DNA from: Clostridia bacterium
GTDB lineage: Bacteria; Bacillota; Clostridia; Christensenellales; Aristaeellaceae
Assembly: GCA_900769875.1 (NCBI GenBank)
Contig: CAAGII010000147.1
Coordinates: 1-64,000 of the forward strand
Reading direction: 5' to 3'
Length of the DNA stretch: 64,000 nt
In this document: piece after piece, positions 18,441 to 26,514 of the stretch
Layout of the letters: each line of letters starts with the position of its first letter
Numbering within the stretch: the first letter of the stretch is position 1
Notes under the pieces: model-generated
What the model saw: only the letters and a program-made list of their open reading frames with translations
What the model was told of the DNA's origin: nothing
The model's database searches: none
Position numbers and translations under genes: made by a program

Positions 18441-19175
18441 ATGAAAACCATCTTCTGGATTGGCGACTCCACCTGCCAGCAGAACAGCATCGCGACCTAT
18501 CCGCAGACCGGCATCGCGCAGATGTTTGACCGCTATGTCAAGCGCTGCGAGGTGGTGATTTCCAACCACGCGCTCAACGGGCGCTCGACCAGATCCTTTC
18601 TGGACGAGGGGCGCTTTGAGTGCGTGCGAGAGGCAATGCGTGAGGGCGATTACCTCTTCATCCAGTTCGGGCACAATGATGAGAAGCAGGAGGACGCCAC
18701 GCGCTACTGCGCGCCCGACGGCGCATATGCCGATAACCTCGCCCTTTTCATCCGTGCCGCGCGGGAGAAGGGCGCAAAGCCTGTGCTGATTACGCCGCTG
18801 TGCCGCCGTCTGTTCCCCGGCAACACGGAGGCGTACCGCCATACGCTGTACGCGGCAAGCTGCCGCAGGGTGGCGGAGCGGATGGATGTGCCCTGCATTG
18901 ACCTGACCGCCATGAGCGAGCAGGCGGTGGCCAGCGCGGGCGAGCGCAGCAAGGCGTACTACATGAACCTCCCCGCCGGCATGTACGCCAACTACCCCGA
19001 TGGCCAGACCGATAACACGCATCTGCAGCCGCTGGGCGCGATGGTGTTCGGCGGACTGATTGCCCGCGCGCTGCTTGAGCTTGGCGGCGAATATGCGCAG
19101 CTGATCGAGGAGGAGGCCGCGGTCTCCATGCGTACAGGCTCAGTGGTGGACGCCGCTGCGGCGCGGGAAAGATGA
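18441..19175 (+). CDS. SGNH hydrolase, rhamnogalacturonan acetylesterase-like
   Basis: The 244-aa enzyme shows SGNH/GDSL blocks: WIGDST near residue 6 (nucleophile Ser), GRSTRSF (block II Gly), FGHNDEK (block III Asn) and DNTHLQPLGA with the catalytic Asp-His pair. These match rhamnogalacturonan acetylesterases (CE12, YesT/YesY), which remove acetyl groups from pectic oligosaccharides. There is no signal peptide, so it would act after import. It closes the importer operon and is followed by a strong terminator, linking the importer to acetylated pectin fragments. Confidence 0.82.
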   Translation: MKTIFWIGDSTCQQNSIATYPQTGIAQMFDRYVKRCEVVISNHALNGRSTRSFLDEGRFECVREAMREGDYLFIQFGHNDEKQEDATRYCAPDGAYADNLALFIRAAREKGAKPVLITPLCRRLFPGNTEAYRHTLYAASCRRVAERMDVPCIDLTAMSEQAVASAGERSKAYYMNLPAGMYANYPDGQTDNTHLQPLGAMVFGGLIARALLELGGEYAQLIEEEAAVSMRTGSVVDAAAARER

Positions 19176-19211
19176 ATACAGACAGCGCTGACGAATCGGA
19201 GAGACGTGGGC

Positions 19212-19255
19212 GCCTCGCGGATGGAACGCACTGCCATCCGCGAGGCACTTTTTTG
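19212..19255 (+). terminator. Strong terminator ending the importer operon
   Basis: GCCTCGCGGATGG (19212-19224) pairs perfectly with CCATCCGCGAGGC (19234-19246), followed by a run of six T. Confidence 0.93.
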
Positions 19256-19454
19256 TGCGTGCGGAAGCGATGGGCGCAGCCCGATGCCGCCTGCGCGCCG
19301 CTTCTTCCGTCTGCTTTCGGGATGGATGCTGCGGGCAAGTGTATCCGCGTAGCACGCTGTGCCGATTCGGCAAAGAAACCTGTTCTTCGCGCTGCCATGC
19401 GACAGCGCTTCGCGCCTTCACGCGCTATCCTACTGACAGGAAGGGGTGACGGGC

Positions 19455-21773
19455 ATGACGGGCGCGGGTGTGAAAACGGACAGGCATGGTCGCCGCCGCA
19501 CATGGCGGCTTCGACTGGTGGATACAAGGGATCTGCGCTTGCAAAAGCTGCAGAGCGTCATGCATCACAGCGTGTGGGCTGCGCCCGCACTCCTGTTTGG
19601 CTGCGCCGATGTGATCGGTATGCCGTCGGGGCTGCAGGCGGCGTACATTACCGCGCTGTGCGCCATGGGAAGGCCGATCGTCTATCCGGCGATTGGCGCG
19701 GCGGCGGCGATGCTGCTGCGCTTTGCGTGGGGCATTCCGGCGCACCCGGAGCTGCTGCTCACGCTCCTCGGCGCGGCGCTGATGCGGCGGATGCTCAAGG
19801 GCTGCGGCAATCTGGCGCTGATGGCGGTGACGGCCATGCTGCTGCTGCCCATGCCGATTGCGTCAGCCATCAACGGTACAGCGATGGAGCTGACCTTTGC
19901 CATGGGCGCGGTCGCGGTGGCGGCACTGTCCGCGCCGGTTATGCTGCGCGCGCTGAACGCATGGCTGAGCGACCGACCGGTGGATTGCCTTGACGCGCGG
20001 GTTGCCTGCGGCTATGCGCTGGGCATGTTGCTCTGCGGCGGCGCGCGGATGATGGTGCTGGGCGTGAATGTGGGACTGTTGGGCGCGTCGCTTGTGATCC
20101 TTTTGATGGGGCTGTGCATCGGGGTATCGGCGGGTATGCTGATGGGGCTGGTCAGCGGGCTTGTGTTTGCGCTGCAGGGGTATCCTGTGGAGCTGACGCT
20201 CTGCCTGACGCTGGCGGGCTTCCTTGCCGGCATGACCTCCGGCATGAGACTGCGGTGGCTGACCTGCCTTGCCTTTGGCGCGGGACTTATGCTGATGACG
20301 GTGCTCTCGGGCGTGTGGATTCACGGGTGCATTCCCGCGTGTATTATCGCGTCCGTGGCGGTGTGGGTTGCTCCGTCCGGGATCATGAGCGGGATCAGGC
20401 ATCACTGCAGGCGTTTTGCCCCTGCGCAGACCTCCTCGGCGGATGCGTATGCATCCTCCGCGCTCACGCGCTGGGAGCGCACCGTGGCGGCCATGGCGGA
20501 GGCGGTGCCCGTGCCGAGACTGGACGACGCGCCGCACGACGCGGCATGGTGGAAGCAGCACCTGTGCGGCGCCTGTCCTGACGCGGAGCGATGCGAAGCC
20601 ATGCTGACAAAGAGCGCTTCAGCGCGCGCTTCGCAGGTCTGGGCTCAGCGCAAGGCGGGGGAGGATGCGTGGCTGGAGGCGCTGGAGCAGCTGCGCGGTC
20701 TTGGCTGCGGAAGGCTGTACTGCCTTCGCCTTGGCATGGAGGAGCTGCGCCGGGACGAGCAGCAGCGGCAGCAGTGGGTCAGGCGCGCCAGCGACCAGCG
20801 TGCAATGCTGGTCACGCACCTTACGGCGCTTTCCGGCGCGGCAAGGCGATACGCGCAGTGCGCGTCGGGCGAAACATGGTGGGACGCCGCGGGTCTGCGC
20901 CGGATGCGCCAGCGCGTGAGCGAAACGGCGTTTCCCGCCACGGTGCTCTACGCGCGCCGTGTGAACGGGCATGCCTGCGCGGCGCTGGAAATGCACCATC
21001 CGGAGGATGTGAAGCGCCTGCTTGACGATGCCGTTTGCCTGACCAGCGGCGCGCTGGAAACGGTGATGCGCATGACGCGCGTGGAGGGCAACCGTATCCA
21101 CATGCAGGCATGTCCGCCCTTCCGGTTGCTGACCGGCGTATCCGGGTGCGGTGTGGCCGACGGTATGCTGGGCGATTCGGCATGGACGGGCTATCTTGAC
21201 GACGGGCGCTTTGTGGCGGCGCTTTCCGACGGCATGGGACAGGGAAGGCATGCCGGCGAGGAAAGCTCTGCGACGGTCAATCTGCTCAGGCTGTGTCTTG
21301 ACGCAGGCTACACGCGCGAACAAACGCTGATGGCGGTCAACGGCATGATGCTGCTGGAGACCGGCGGCGAGCGCTTCGCGACGGCGGATCTACTGACCAT
21401 CGACCTGTGGAACGCGCAGGCGACGCTGGACAAGCTGGGCGCGGCGTCCTCATGGCTTTTGCGCGGCGTCACGCTGGCGGAAATCACGGGCGACGCGCTG
21501 CCCATCGGCATACTGGAGACGGTCGAGAGCCGCCAGAGCGTGATGCGGCTGCGCGGCGGCGACTGCATTGCCCTTTTGACCGACGGCGTGGAGGACGCGT
21601 TCTCCACAAAAGCCGCGCTGGAGGACGCGATCCGCTCCGCGCTGGAAGAGCCGAATGCCCAGCATGCGGCGGAGCTGCTGCTCCAAAGCGCGCAGGAGGA
21701 GGCCGCAGGCGCACGCAGCGACGATATGACGGTCATCGTCATCCGGCTGCAGAAGGCCGCGGAGGTCGCCTGA
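19455..21773 (+). CDS. spoIIE: Stage II sporulation protein E
   Basis: The 772-aa protein has about ten membrane helices in residues ~35-310, a Cys-containing linker (CGACPDAERC near 375-385) and a C-terminal PP2C-type serine phosphatase. Visible metal-site motifs are LSDGMGQGRHAGEES, ALLTDGVEDAF and RSDDMTVIVI. SpoIIE dephosphorylates SpoIIAA to release sigma-F in the forespore and links it to the division septum. It is slightly shorter than the Bacillus protein (827 aa). ATG 19455 is chosen because GGAAGGGG overlaps the in-frame GTG at 19446. It is monocistronic, with no clear promoter in the preceding 200 bases. Confidence 0.93.
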   Translation: MTGAGVKTDRHGRRRTWRLRLVDTRDLRLQKLQSVMHHSVWAAPALLFGCADVIGMPSGLQAAYITALCAMGRPIVYPAIGAAAAMLLRFAWGIPAHPELLLTLLGAALMRRMLKGCGNLALMAVTAMLLLPMPIASAINGTAMELTFAMGAVAVAALSAPVMLRALNAWLSDRPVDCLDARVACGYALGMLLCGGARMMVLGVNVGLLGASLVILLMGLCIGVSAGMLMGLVSGLVFALQGYPVELTLCLTLAGFLAGMTSGMRLRWLTCLAFGAGLMLMTVLSGVWIHGCIPACIIASVAVWVAPSGIMSGIRHHCRRFAPAQTSSADAYASSALTRWERTVAAMAEAVPVPRLDDAPHDAAWWKQHLCGACPDAERCEAMLTKSASARASQVWAQRKAGEDAWLEALEQLRGLGCGRLYCLRLGMEELRRDEQQRQQWVRRASDQRAMLVTHLTALSGAARRYAQCASGETWWDAAGLRRMRQRVSETAFPATVLYARRVNGHACAALEMHHPEDVKRLLDDAVCLTSGALETVMRMTRVEGNRIHMQACPPFRLLTGVSGCGVADGMLGDSAWTGYLDDGRFVAALSDGMGQGRHAGEESSATVNLLRLCLDAGYTREQTLMAVNGMMLLETGGERFATADLLTIDLWNAQATLDKLGAASSWLLRGVTLAEITGDALPIGILETVESRQSVMRLRGGDCIALLTDGVEDAFSTKAALEDAIRSALEEPNAQHAAELLLQSAQEEAAGARSDDMTVIVIRLQKAAEVA

Positions 21774-21791
21774 ATGGATGACAGCTCCATG

Positions 21792-21826
21792 AAAAAAACA
21801 GGAGCCTTCACGAGGGAAAGCCCCTG
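21792..21826 (-). terminator. Terminator of the GH105-GH28 operon
   Basis: On the minus strand CAGGGGCTTT pairs (with G-U pairs) with AAGGCTCCTG and runs into seven T (plus-strand A-run 21792-21798). A second GC-rich stem (21861-21870 with 21886-21895) lies between it and the GH28 stop. Confidence 0.8.
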
Positions 21827-21908
21827 TCCAAATCATCCGTCAGGCTGTGGGCAGCCTCCGGCGAAGGGCGATCATCGGTCGCTCGCGCCCTTCGCCGTGC
21901 GCCTGCGG

Positions 21909-23465
21909 TCAGCTGCGCTCGATTGCGCCCACGCCATCTGCGATGATTTCATCGCCAGATTGACCCGTGATGCTTACGTCCCGCATCACCAGGGTGTCCA
22001 CATGGAAGGCGACAATGCCCGTCTGTGCGCATTTCTCCACGCCGCATGCCATGGCGGGCACCATCGGCGGGCTGTCCGGCGAGCAGGAAATGGATACATG
22101 CTCCATCTCCACGCGTTCGATCGGTTTTTCCGGCAGACCGAGGAAGTAGCCCGCGCAGCTGACGCCGGTGGCCTCCACATGGCGGAAGCTCACCGTGCCG
22201 ATGCGCGGCGTGCGGTCGTCCACCGGCTGCTTTTCGCGGCTCTGCACGTAATCGCTCTTGCCGTCAGGATCGCAGAAGTACAGGCAGTTCACCACAAAGG
22301 GTGTGCCCACGTTTTCCATCCGCACATGATCGAAGGTGATGCCGTCGATCACGCCGTCCTTGCCGCGGCCGCGGCGCGTTTTCACGCGCAATCCGCGATC
22401 GGTGTTGCGCATCACGCATGCGGAAATCACCACGTCGTTCACGCCGCCCGCCATTTCGCTGCCGACGGTCACGCCGCCGTGGCCGTTCTCCATCAGGCAG
22501 TGCGTGATCCGAATGCTGCGGCAGGGCGTCTGATAGCGCGCGCCCATGTACAGCTTGCCGCTCTTGATGGCCACGCAGTCGTCGCCCAGCGAGAAATGCA
22601 CGCCTGCAAGCAGAATGTCCTCGCAGCTTTCGGGATCAAAGCCGTCGGTGTTGGGGCTATTCGCGGGCGCGGTGACCGTGGTGCTCAAAAATTGGAGATG
22701 CTTGCTGAAGTAGGGGTGCAGGTTCCAGCTCGGGCTGTTTTTGACGGTCAGCCCCTGCATGGTGAAGCCCTCGCAGCGGTTCAGGAACAGCATGCGGGGC
22801 CGCCATGCGCCGCGGCGACGCTTGGGGTCCACCCACCAGTCGCCCGCGTCGCCCTGACCGTTCAGCACGCCCTCGCCGATGAGCGCCGTATCCTCCACGT
22901 GAACGCCGGTGATCAGGGCGGCGTACATATCCAGCGGATTGCCCTCCCATGAACCGAGATTGTACTCGTCCGTCTCGTCGGTGGAGAGCGTCATGCCGGG
23001 CAGGATGGGGAAGCGGCTGCGATCCGTGCAGAGCCGCAGCTCCGCGCCGCGCTGAAGCTCCACGGTGATATGGCTCTTCAGAAACAGCGGCAGCACGCTG
23101 TACACGCCCTTGGGGATCAGCACGCGCCCCTTGGGCGGGCAGGCTGTGATGGCGGCTTGAATGGCGGCGGTGTCGTCATGCACACCATCGCCCAATGCGC
23201 CAAAGCGGCGCACATTCAGGCTGTAGCTTTCCGTATCCGTGCGGAAGGCAACATCGCCGCAGATTTTGCCGTGCTGCATCACGGTGATGTGGTAATCCGT
23301 ATCCGGCGTCAGGCCAAAGAGGGACGTGACCACGGTGTCCGTGGTCTGAATGTGCTTGCCGCCGATCAGTAGCTGACAGGGCGCAAGCGTGTGATAGAGT
23401 CCGCCGTCCCTAAGCTCCAGGGTGGCGCTCCTTGCGCCGCGGTAAAGGAGTTTGACGTCCATCAT
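21909..23465 (-). CDS. GH28 polygalacturonase-like glycoside hydrolase
   Basis: The 518-aa enzyme has a short N-terminal beta-sandwich (~1-78, FnIII-like), then a right-handed beta-helix beginning NVRRFGALGDGVHDDTAAI. The GH28 catalytic set is complete: NTD at 272-274, paired Asp at 295-296 (LGDDCVAIKSG), GHGG at 328-331 and RVK at 360-362. GH28 enzymes cleave alpha-1,4-galacturonide bonds by inversion. There is no signal peptide, so it should act on imported oligomers, possibly as an exo-enzyme. GAGGAGG precedes the ATG, which overlaps the GH105 stop. Confidence 0.92.
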   Translation of the reverse strand: MMDVKLLYRGARSATLELRDGGLYHTLAPCQLLIGGKHIQTTDTVVTSLFGLTPDTDYHITVMQHGKICGDVAFRTDTESYSLNVRRFGALGDGVHDDTAAIQAAITACPPKGRVLIPKGVYSVLPLFLKSHITVELQRGAELRLCTDRSRFPILPGMTLSTDETDEYNLGSWEGNPLDMYAALITGVHVEDTALIGEGVLNGQGDAGDWWVDPKRRRGAWRPRMLFLNRCEGFTMQGLTVKNSPSWNLHPYFSKHLQFLSTTVTAPANSPNTDGFDPESCEDILLAGVHFSLGDDCVAIKSGKLYMGARYQTPCRSIRITHCLMENGHGGVTVGSEMAGGVNDVVISACVMRNTDRGLRVKTRRGRGKDGVIDGITFDHVRMENVGTPFVVNCLYFCDPDGKSDYVQSREKQPVDDRTPRIGTVSFRHVEATGVSCAGYFLGLPEKPIERVEMEHVSISCSPDSPPMVPAMACGVEKCAQTGIVAFHVDTLVMRDVSITGQSGDEIIADGVGAIERS

Positions 23466-24565
23466 GCTTCCTCCTCACCTGCAGCGAGCAGATACTCGCT
23501 GTATGCCATCATGAACGGGCCAACGCCCTTGCTGTCGTCCTCCACGCGGGGCTCGGAGAGATAGTACGCCACCGAGCCGTCGCGCTGTGTACCGGGGCCA
23601 AGCCCCGCCACCTTGCAGATGTCGCACAGGTGCATGGCGCCGCCGCCGTCGCGCCGCAGCTTTTCTTCCACGAGCGACTCAAACATCCGCCTGCCGAGCG
23701 GGAGATACTTCTCCGCATCCAGCACGCCCAGTCGAACGCCTTTGAGCAGCGCGTAGGCGACCATCGCGCTGCCGCTGGTCTCCAGATAGTTGCCCTCCGC
23801 CTCCGGGTGGTCAATCACCTGATAGAACAGCCCGGTCGCTTCGTCGCGGTAGCGCAGGATGCCGCGGATGCTCTCGCGCAGCTGATCCACCAGCGTTTTG
23901 TAGTGCTCGTAGAGCTCCTCGCTGCTCAGGTCGATGCAGTCCACCAGTGCCATCAGGTACCAGCCCATGGAGCGCAGCCAGAAGTTGGGCGAAAGCCCGG
24001 TCGCTCTATCGCACCACGGCTGCACGCGCGCCTCATCCCACGCATGATAGCTCAGACCCTTTGCTTCGCTGTACATCTGTCTGCGCACGGTACGGAACTG
24101 ATCGGTGATATCCTGTACATGGCTGTAGCGGTCAAACAGCTTTTCATACGCCATATAGAACGGCTGGGCCATGTACAGCCCGTCCAGCCAGACCTGATTG
24201 GGATAGCTCTCCTTGTGCCAGAAGCTGCCGCACGCGCATCGGGGATGGCTGCGCAGGCGCTCCATATGGAAATCAATGGCGGCCTTGAAGCGCGCCTCGC
24301 CACGTTCGTGCCACGCGAAGAAAAGCGCTTTGCCGCAGTTGATCGCGTCGATGTTGTATTTTTTCGTGTCAAAGCCCGGAATGCGTCCGTCGGGCAGCAC
24401 GGTATCGTCCAGATACCGAAGAACAAAATTCCTCCAGTAAGCGTCGCCCGTGGCGCGGTACAGGTCGATGCAGCCGATGAGCACGCACCCGTCCTCGTAA
24501 TTCCAGTAGCTTTTGTAGGGCTGGTAGCTGTCCAGATAGGCATGCAGATACGCCTGAATATCCAT
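23462..24565 (-). CDS. GH105 unsaturated rhamnogalacturonyl hydrolase
   Basis: The 367-aa protein matches YteR/YesR-type GH105 enzymes: an alpha/alpha barrel with SYWNYEDGCVLIG near residue 19 and the catalytic region VWLDGLYMAQPFYMAYEK (Asp ~128). These hydrolyse the unsaturated galacturonate left by pectate/rhamnogalacturonan lyases. There is no signal peptide, consistent with cytosolic action. ATG 24565 is chosen because GGGGGGA precedes it; a longer in-frame start at 24631 would overlap the promoter. It is first in a two-gene operon with GH28 (ATGA overlap). Confidence 0.92.
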   Translation of the reverse strand: MDIQAYLHAYLDSYQPYKSYWNYEDGCVLIGCIDLYRATGDAYWRNFVLRYLDDTVLPDGRIPGFDTKKYNIDAINCGKALFFAWHERGEARFKAAIDFHMERLRSHPRCACGSFWHKESYPNQVWLDGLYMAQPFYMAYEKLFDRYSHVQDITDQFRTVRRQMYSEAKGLSYHAWDEARVQPWCDRATGLSPNFWLRSMGWYLMALVDCIDLSSEELYEHYKTLVDQLRESIRGILRYRDEATGLFYQVIDHPEAEGNYLETSGSAMVAYALLKGVRLGVLDAEKYLPLGRRMFESLVEEKLRRDGGGAMHLCDICKVAGLGPGTQRDGSVAYYLSEPRVEDDSKGVGPFMMAYSEYLLAAGEEEA

Positions 24566-24582
24566 CGCAATCCCCCCTGTGC

Positions 24583-24621
24583 GTTTGCAAACATCATAGC
24601 AGAGAATGGCCGGGCTGTCAA
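24583..24621 (-). promoter_or_regulatory. Promoter and palindromic operator of the GH105-GH28 operon
   Basis: On the minus strand TTGACA (24621-24616), 17 bases, TATGAT (24598-24593) with TGC directly before it. The perfect palindrome GTTTGCAAAC (24583-24592) covers the expected transcription start, a standard place for a LacI-type or similar repressor. Confidence 0.8.
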
Positions 24622-24640
24622 TCAATGCCATGCTGACACG

Positions 24641-24667
24641 AAAAAACGCCTGCCGGACAGGCAGGCG
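24641..24667 (-). terminator. Terminator after the SIMPL-domain gene
   Basis: On the minus strand CGCCTGCC and GGCAGGCG form the stem, followed by T6 (plus-strand A-run 24641-24646). Confidence 0.88.
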
Positions 24668-24679
24668 CGTATAGGGAGA

Positions 24680-25381
24680 TTACTCTGCGGAGAACGTGGC
24701 CTCCACGCTGGCGGTCACCCAGATGGTGCCTGCGCGGATGCCGGTGGCAAGGTCGGCCGCCGCCTCCTTGGCGGAGCCGTTTGCGCGGGCGGCGTTGACG
24801 GTCAGGTCGCGTTCGCCGTACTGCTCGGTCACGCGCTCAAGCGCATTCAGGTTCAGCCCGGCGGAAACGGCGAGCAGCTTTGCCTTCTCGGTGGCGGCTG
24901 CCAGCGCGTCGCACAGCGCCTGACGGTACAGCTCGGAGCGGTTGGACACATCGTAGCTGATGCTGTACACCTCGCTGACGCCCGCGCCGGTGATGGCGCT
25001 GAGCACGCTGTCGAGCATGGTCACGTCATGGCAGGTGATCTCAATGGTGTGGGTTGCGGCATAGCCGTGCAGCACGGGTTCGGGCCCCTCATAGCTGTAG
25101 CTGGGGTAGAAGTTGTAGCCCAGGGTGACGATGTCATCCCTGCTCAGCCCCAGCGCAAGGAGCGCGTCGGTAACAGCGGCGATGCGGGCGCTGATCTCCT
25201 CCTGAGCGGCGGCGGCAGTTTCGCCGATAACGCTTGCGTTGGCGGATATCTTGCACAGATCGGGCTGCGCCGTCACCGCCGCCGTGCCCTGCACGGTCAG
25301 TGTCGCGGGAGCCTGCTGCGCCATGGCGGCGGGAACGAACAGACACGTGCACAAAAGCAGAATGAAGAACCGTTTCAGCAT
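24680..25381 (-). CDS. Secreted SIMPL (DUF541) domain protein
   Basis: The 233-aa protein has a signal peptide (MLKRFFILLLCTCLFVPAAMAQQ) with a likely signal-peptidase I site after AMA. The remainder is one SIMPL domain: LTVQGTAAVTAQPDLCKISANASV, LGLSRDDIVTLGYNFYPSY, YAATHTIEITC and SYDVSNRSELYRQAL. SIMPL/BP26-like proteins are periplasmic or surface proteins that can form channel-like oligomers; their job in Firmicutes is not clear. AAGGAGG precedes ATG 25381. It is divergent from murI and followed by its own terminator. Confidence 0.88.
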   Translation of the reverse strand: MLKRFFILLLCTCLFVPAAMAQQAPATLTVQGTAAVTAQPDLCKISANASVIGETAAAAQEEISARIAAVTDALLALGLSRDDIVTLGYNFYPSYSYEGPEPVLHGYAATHTIEITCHDVTMLDSVLSAITGAGVSEVYSISYDVSNRSELYRQALCDALAAATEKAKLLAVSAGLNLNALERVTEQYGERDLTVNAARANGSAKEAAADLATGIRAGTIWVTASVEATFSAE

Positions 25382-25474
25382 GGGTTTGCCTCCTTGAGGG
25401 ATGATTACCGCTTGCCGCGGACAATCATACAGACGCGCGGCAGCACCGATTTGTTCCAGTATATTGGAAAGAAA

Positions 25475-25504
25475 CTTGCATATTCCCTCCGCAAGTGCTA
25501 TCAT
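25475..25504 (+). promoter_or_regulatory. murI promoter with inverted repeat
   Basis: TTGCAT (25476-25481), 17 bases and TATCAT (25499-25504) preceded by TGC. The inverted repeat ACTTGC...GCAAGT (25475-25480 and 25491-25496) lies over the promoter. A second one, TTCCA-GTATAT-TGGAA, lies at 25454-25469. Confidence 0.6.
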
Positions 25505-25535
25505 GACAGCGAGCATACGGAGAGGAGGCGCGCTC

Positions 25536-26306
25536 ATGGCGGATGCACAGTCGCCCATCGGCGTATTTGACTCTGGAGTGGGCGGTGTGAGCGTGCTGGG
25601 GGAGCTTGTGCGCACGCTGCCCTGCGAGGATTTTCTGTACTTTGGCGATACGGCGCACGCGCCCTATGGCACCAGACCCCGCGAGGAGGTGCTGGGCTAC
25701 TGCGACGGCGTGATGGAGCGGCTGCTGTCACAGGGCGTGAAGGCAGTGGTGATTGCCTGCAATACGGCGACCTCGGTGGCGGCGGCGTCCCTGCGCGAGA
25801 GGCTGACGCTGCCCATCATCGGCATGGAGCCCGCGCTCAAGCCCGCGCATGAAATGCGCCATGGCGGCGCGGTGCTTGTGCTGGCTACGCCCATGACCCT
25901 GACGCTGCCGAAATTCCAGCTGCTGATGAGCCGCTATGGCGAGGGCGCGGCGCCTGTGGCGTGCCCCGGGCTGATGGAGCTGGTGGAGCGCGAGGACTTT
26001 GACGCGGCGCGGGATTATCTGCGGGAGCGTCTTTCGCCGTGGGATCTGCGCAGCGTGGACGCGGTGGTGCTGGGCTGCACGCACTATGTGTTTCTGCGCC
26101 CTGTGCTGCGCGATCTCCTGCCAAAGGAGACCCTTGTGCTGGACGGCAACGCGGGCACGGCAAGGCAGCTTGCGCGGGTGCTTGCGCGCGACGGGCTGCT
26201 GCGCGCGGGCGGCGCGGGTCGTGTGCGTTTTGAGACCAGCGCAGACGCGGCCGCTGTGATCCCGGTGATGGAGCGTCTGTTTGCACGGGCGAAGCTGTCA
26301 CTGTAG
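25536..26306 (+). CDS. murI: Glutamate racemase
   Basis: The 256-aa enzyme makes D-glutamate for peptidoglycan. It shows the family motifs IGVFDSGVGGVSVL at residue ~8, YFGDTAHAPYGTR, the first catalytic Cys in IACNTATS (~74) and the second in LGCTHYVF (~185). The length is normal. ATG 25536 follows GAGGAGG by seven bases. It is divergent from the SIMPL gene and followed by a terminator at 26368, so it is probably monocistronic. Confidence 0.95.
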   Translation: MADAQSPIGVFDSGVGGVSVLGELVRTLPCEDFLYFGDTAHAPYGTRPREEVLGYCDGVMERLLSQGVKAVVIACNTATSVAAASLRERLTLPIIGMEPALKPAHEMRHGGAVLVLATPMTLTLPKFQLLMSRYGEGAAPVACPGLMELVEREDFDAARDYLRERLSPWDLRSVDAVVLGCTHYVFLRPVLRDLLPKETLVLDGNAGTARQLARVLARDGLLRAGGAGRVRFETSADAAAVIPVMERLFARAKLSL

Positions 26307-26367
26307 GATGTGGTAGCAAATCAACCAAATATCGCAACAATACCTTGTGCAAAACTCCCAAAGATAC

Positions 26368-26396
26368 GCCTTGACGCCGATCAAGGCTTTTCTTTT
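26368..26396 (+). terminator. Terminator after murI
   Basis: GCCTTGA (26368-26374) pairs with TCAAGGC (26381-26387), followed by TTTTCTTTT. Confidence 0.85.
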
Positions 26397-26514
26397 GCGG
26401 TCAAGTATGCTACACTGTGAGTAACGTGGGCGAGCTGTAGAATCAGCTGCAAGCCCGAACGCAGAGACCATACGGATTCAAAATTCGATAGCTATTGTAA
26501 GGAGGCAAACACTC

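Noticed and set aside
19256..19454. A tRNA gene or promoter-borne element before spoIIE
   Set aside because: No T-arm consensus or cloverleaf could be built, and no convincing promoter or Spo0A box was seen in the stretch.
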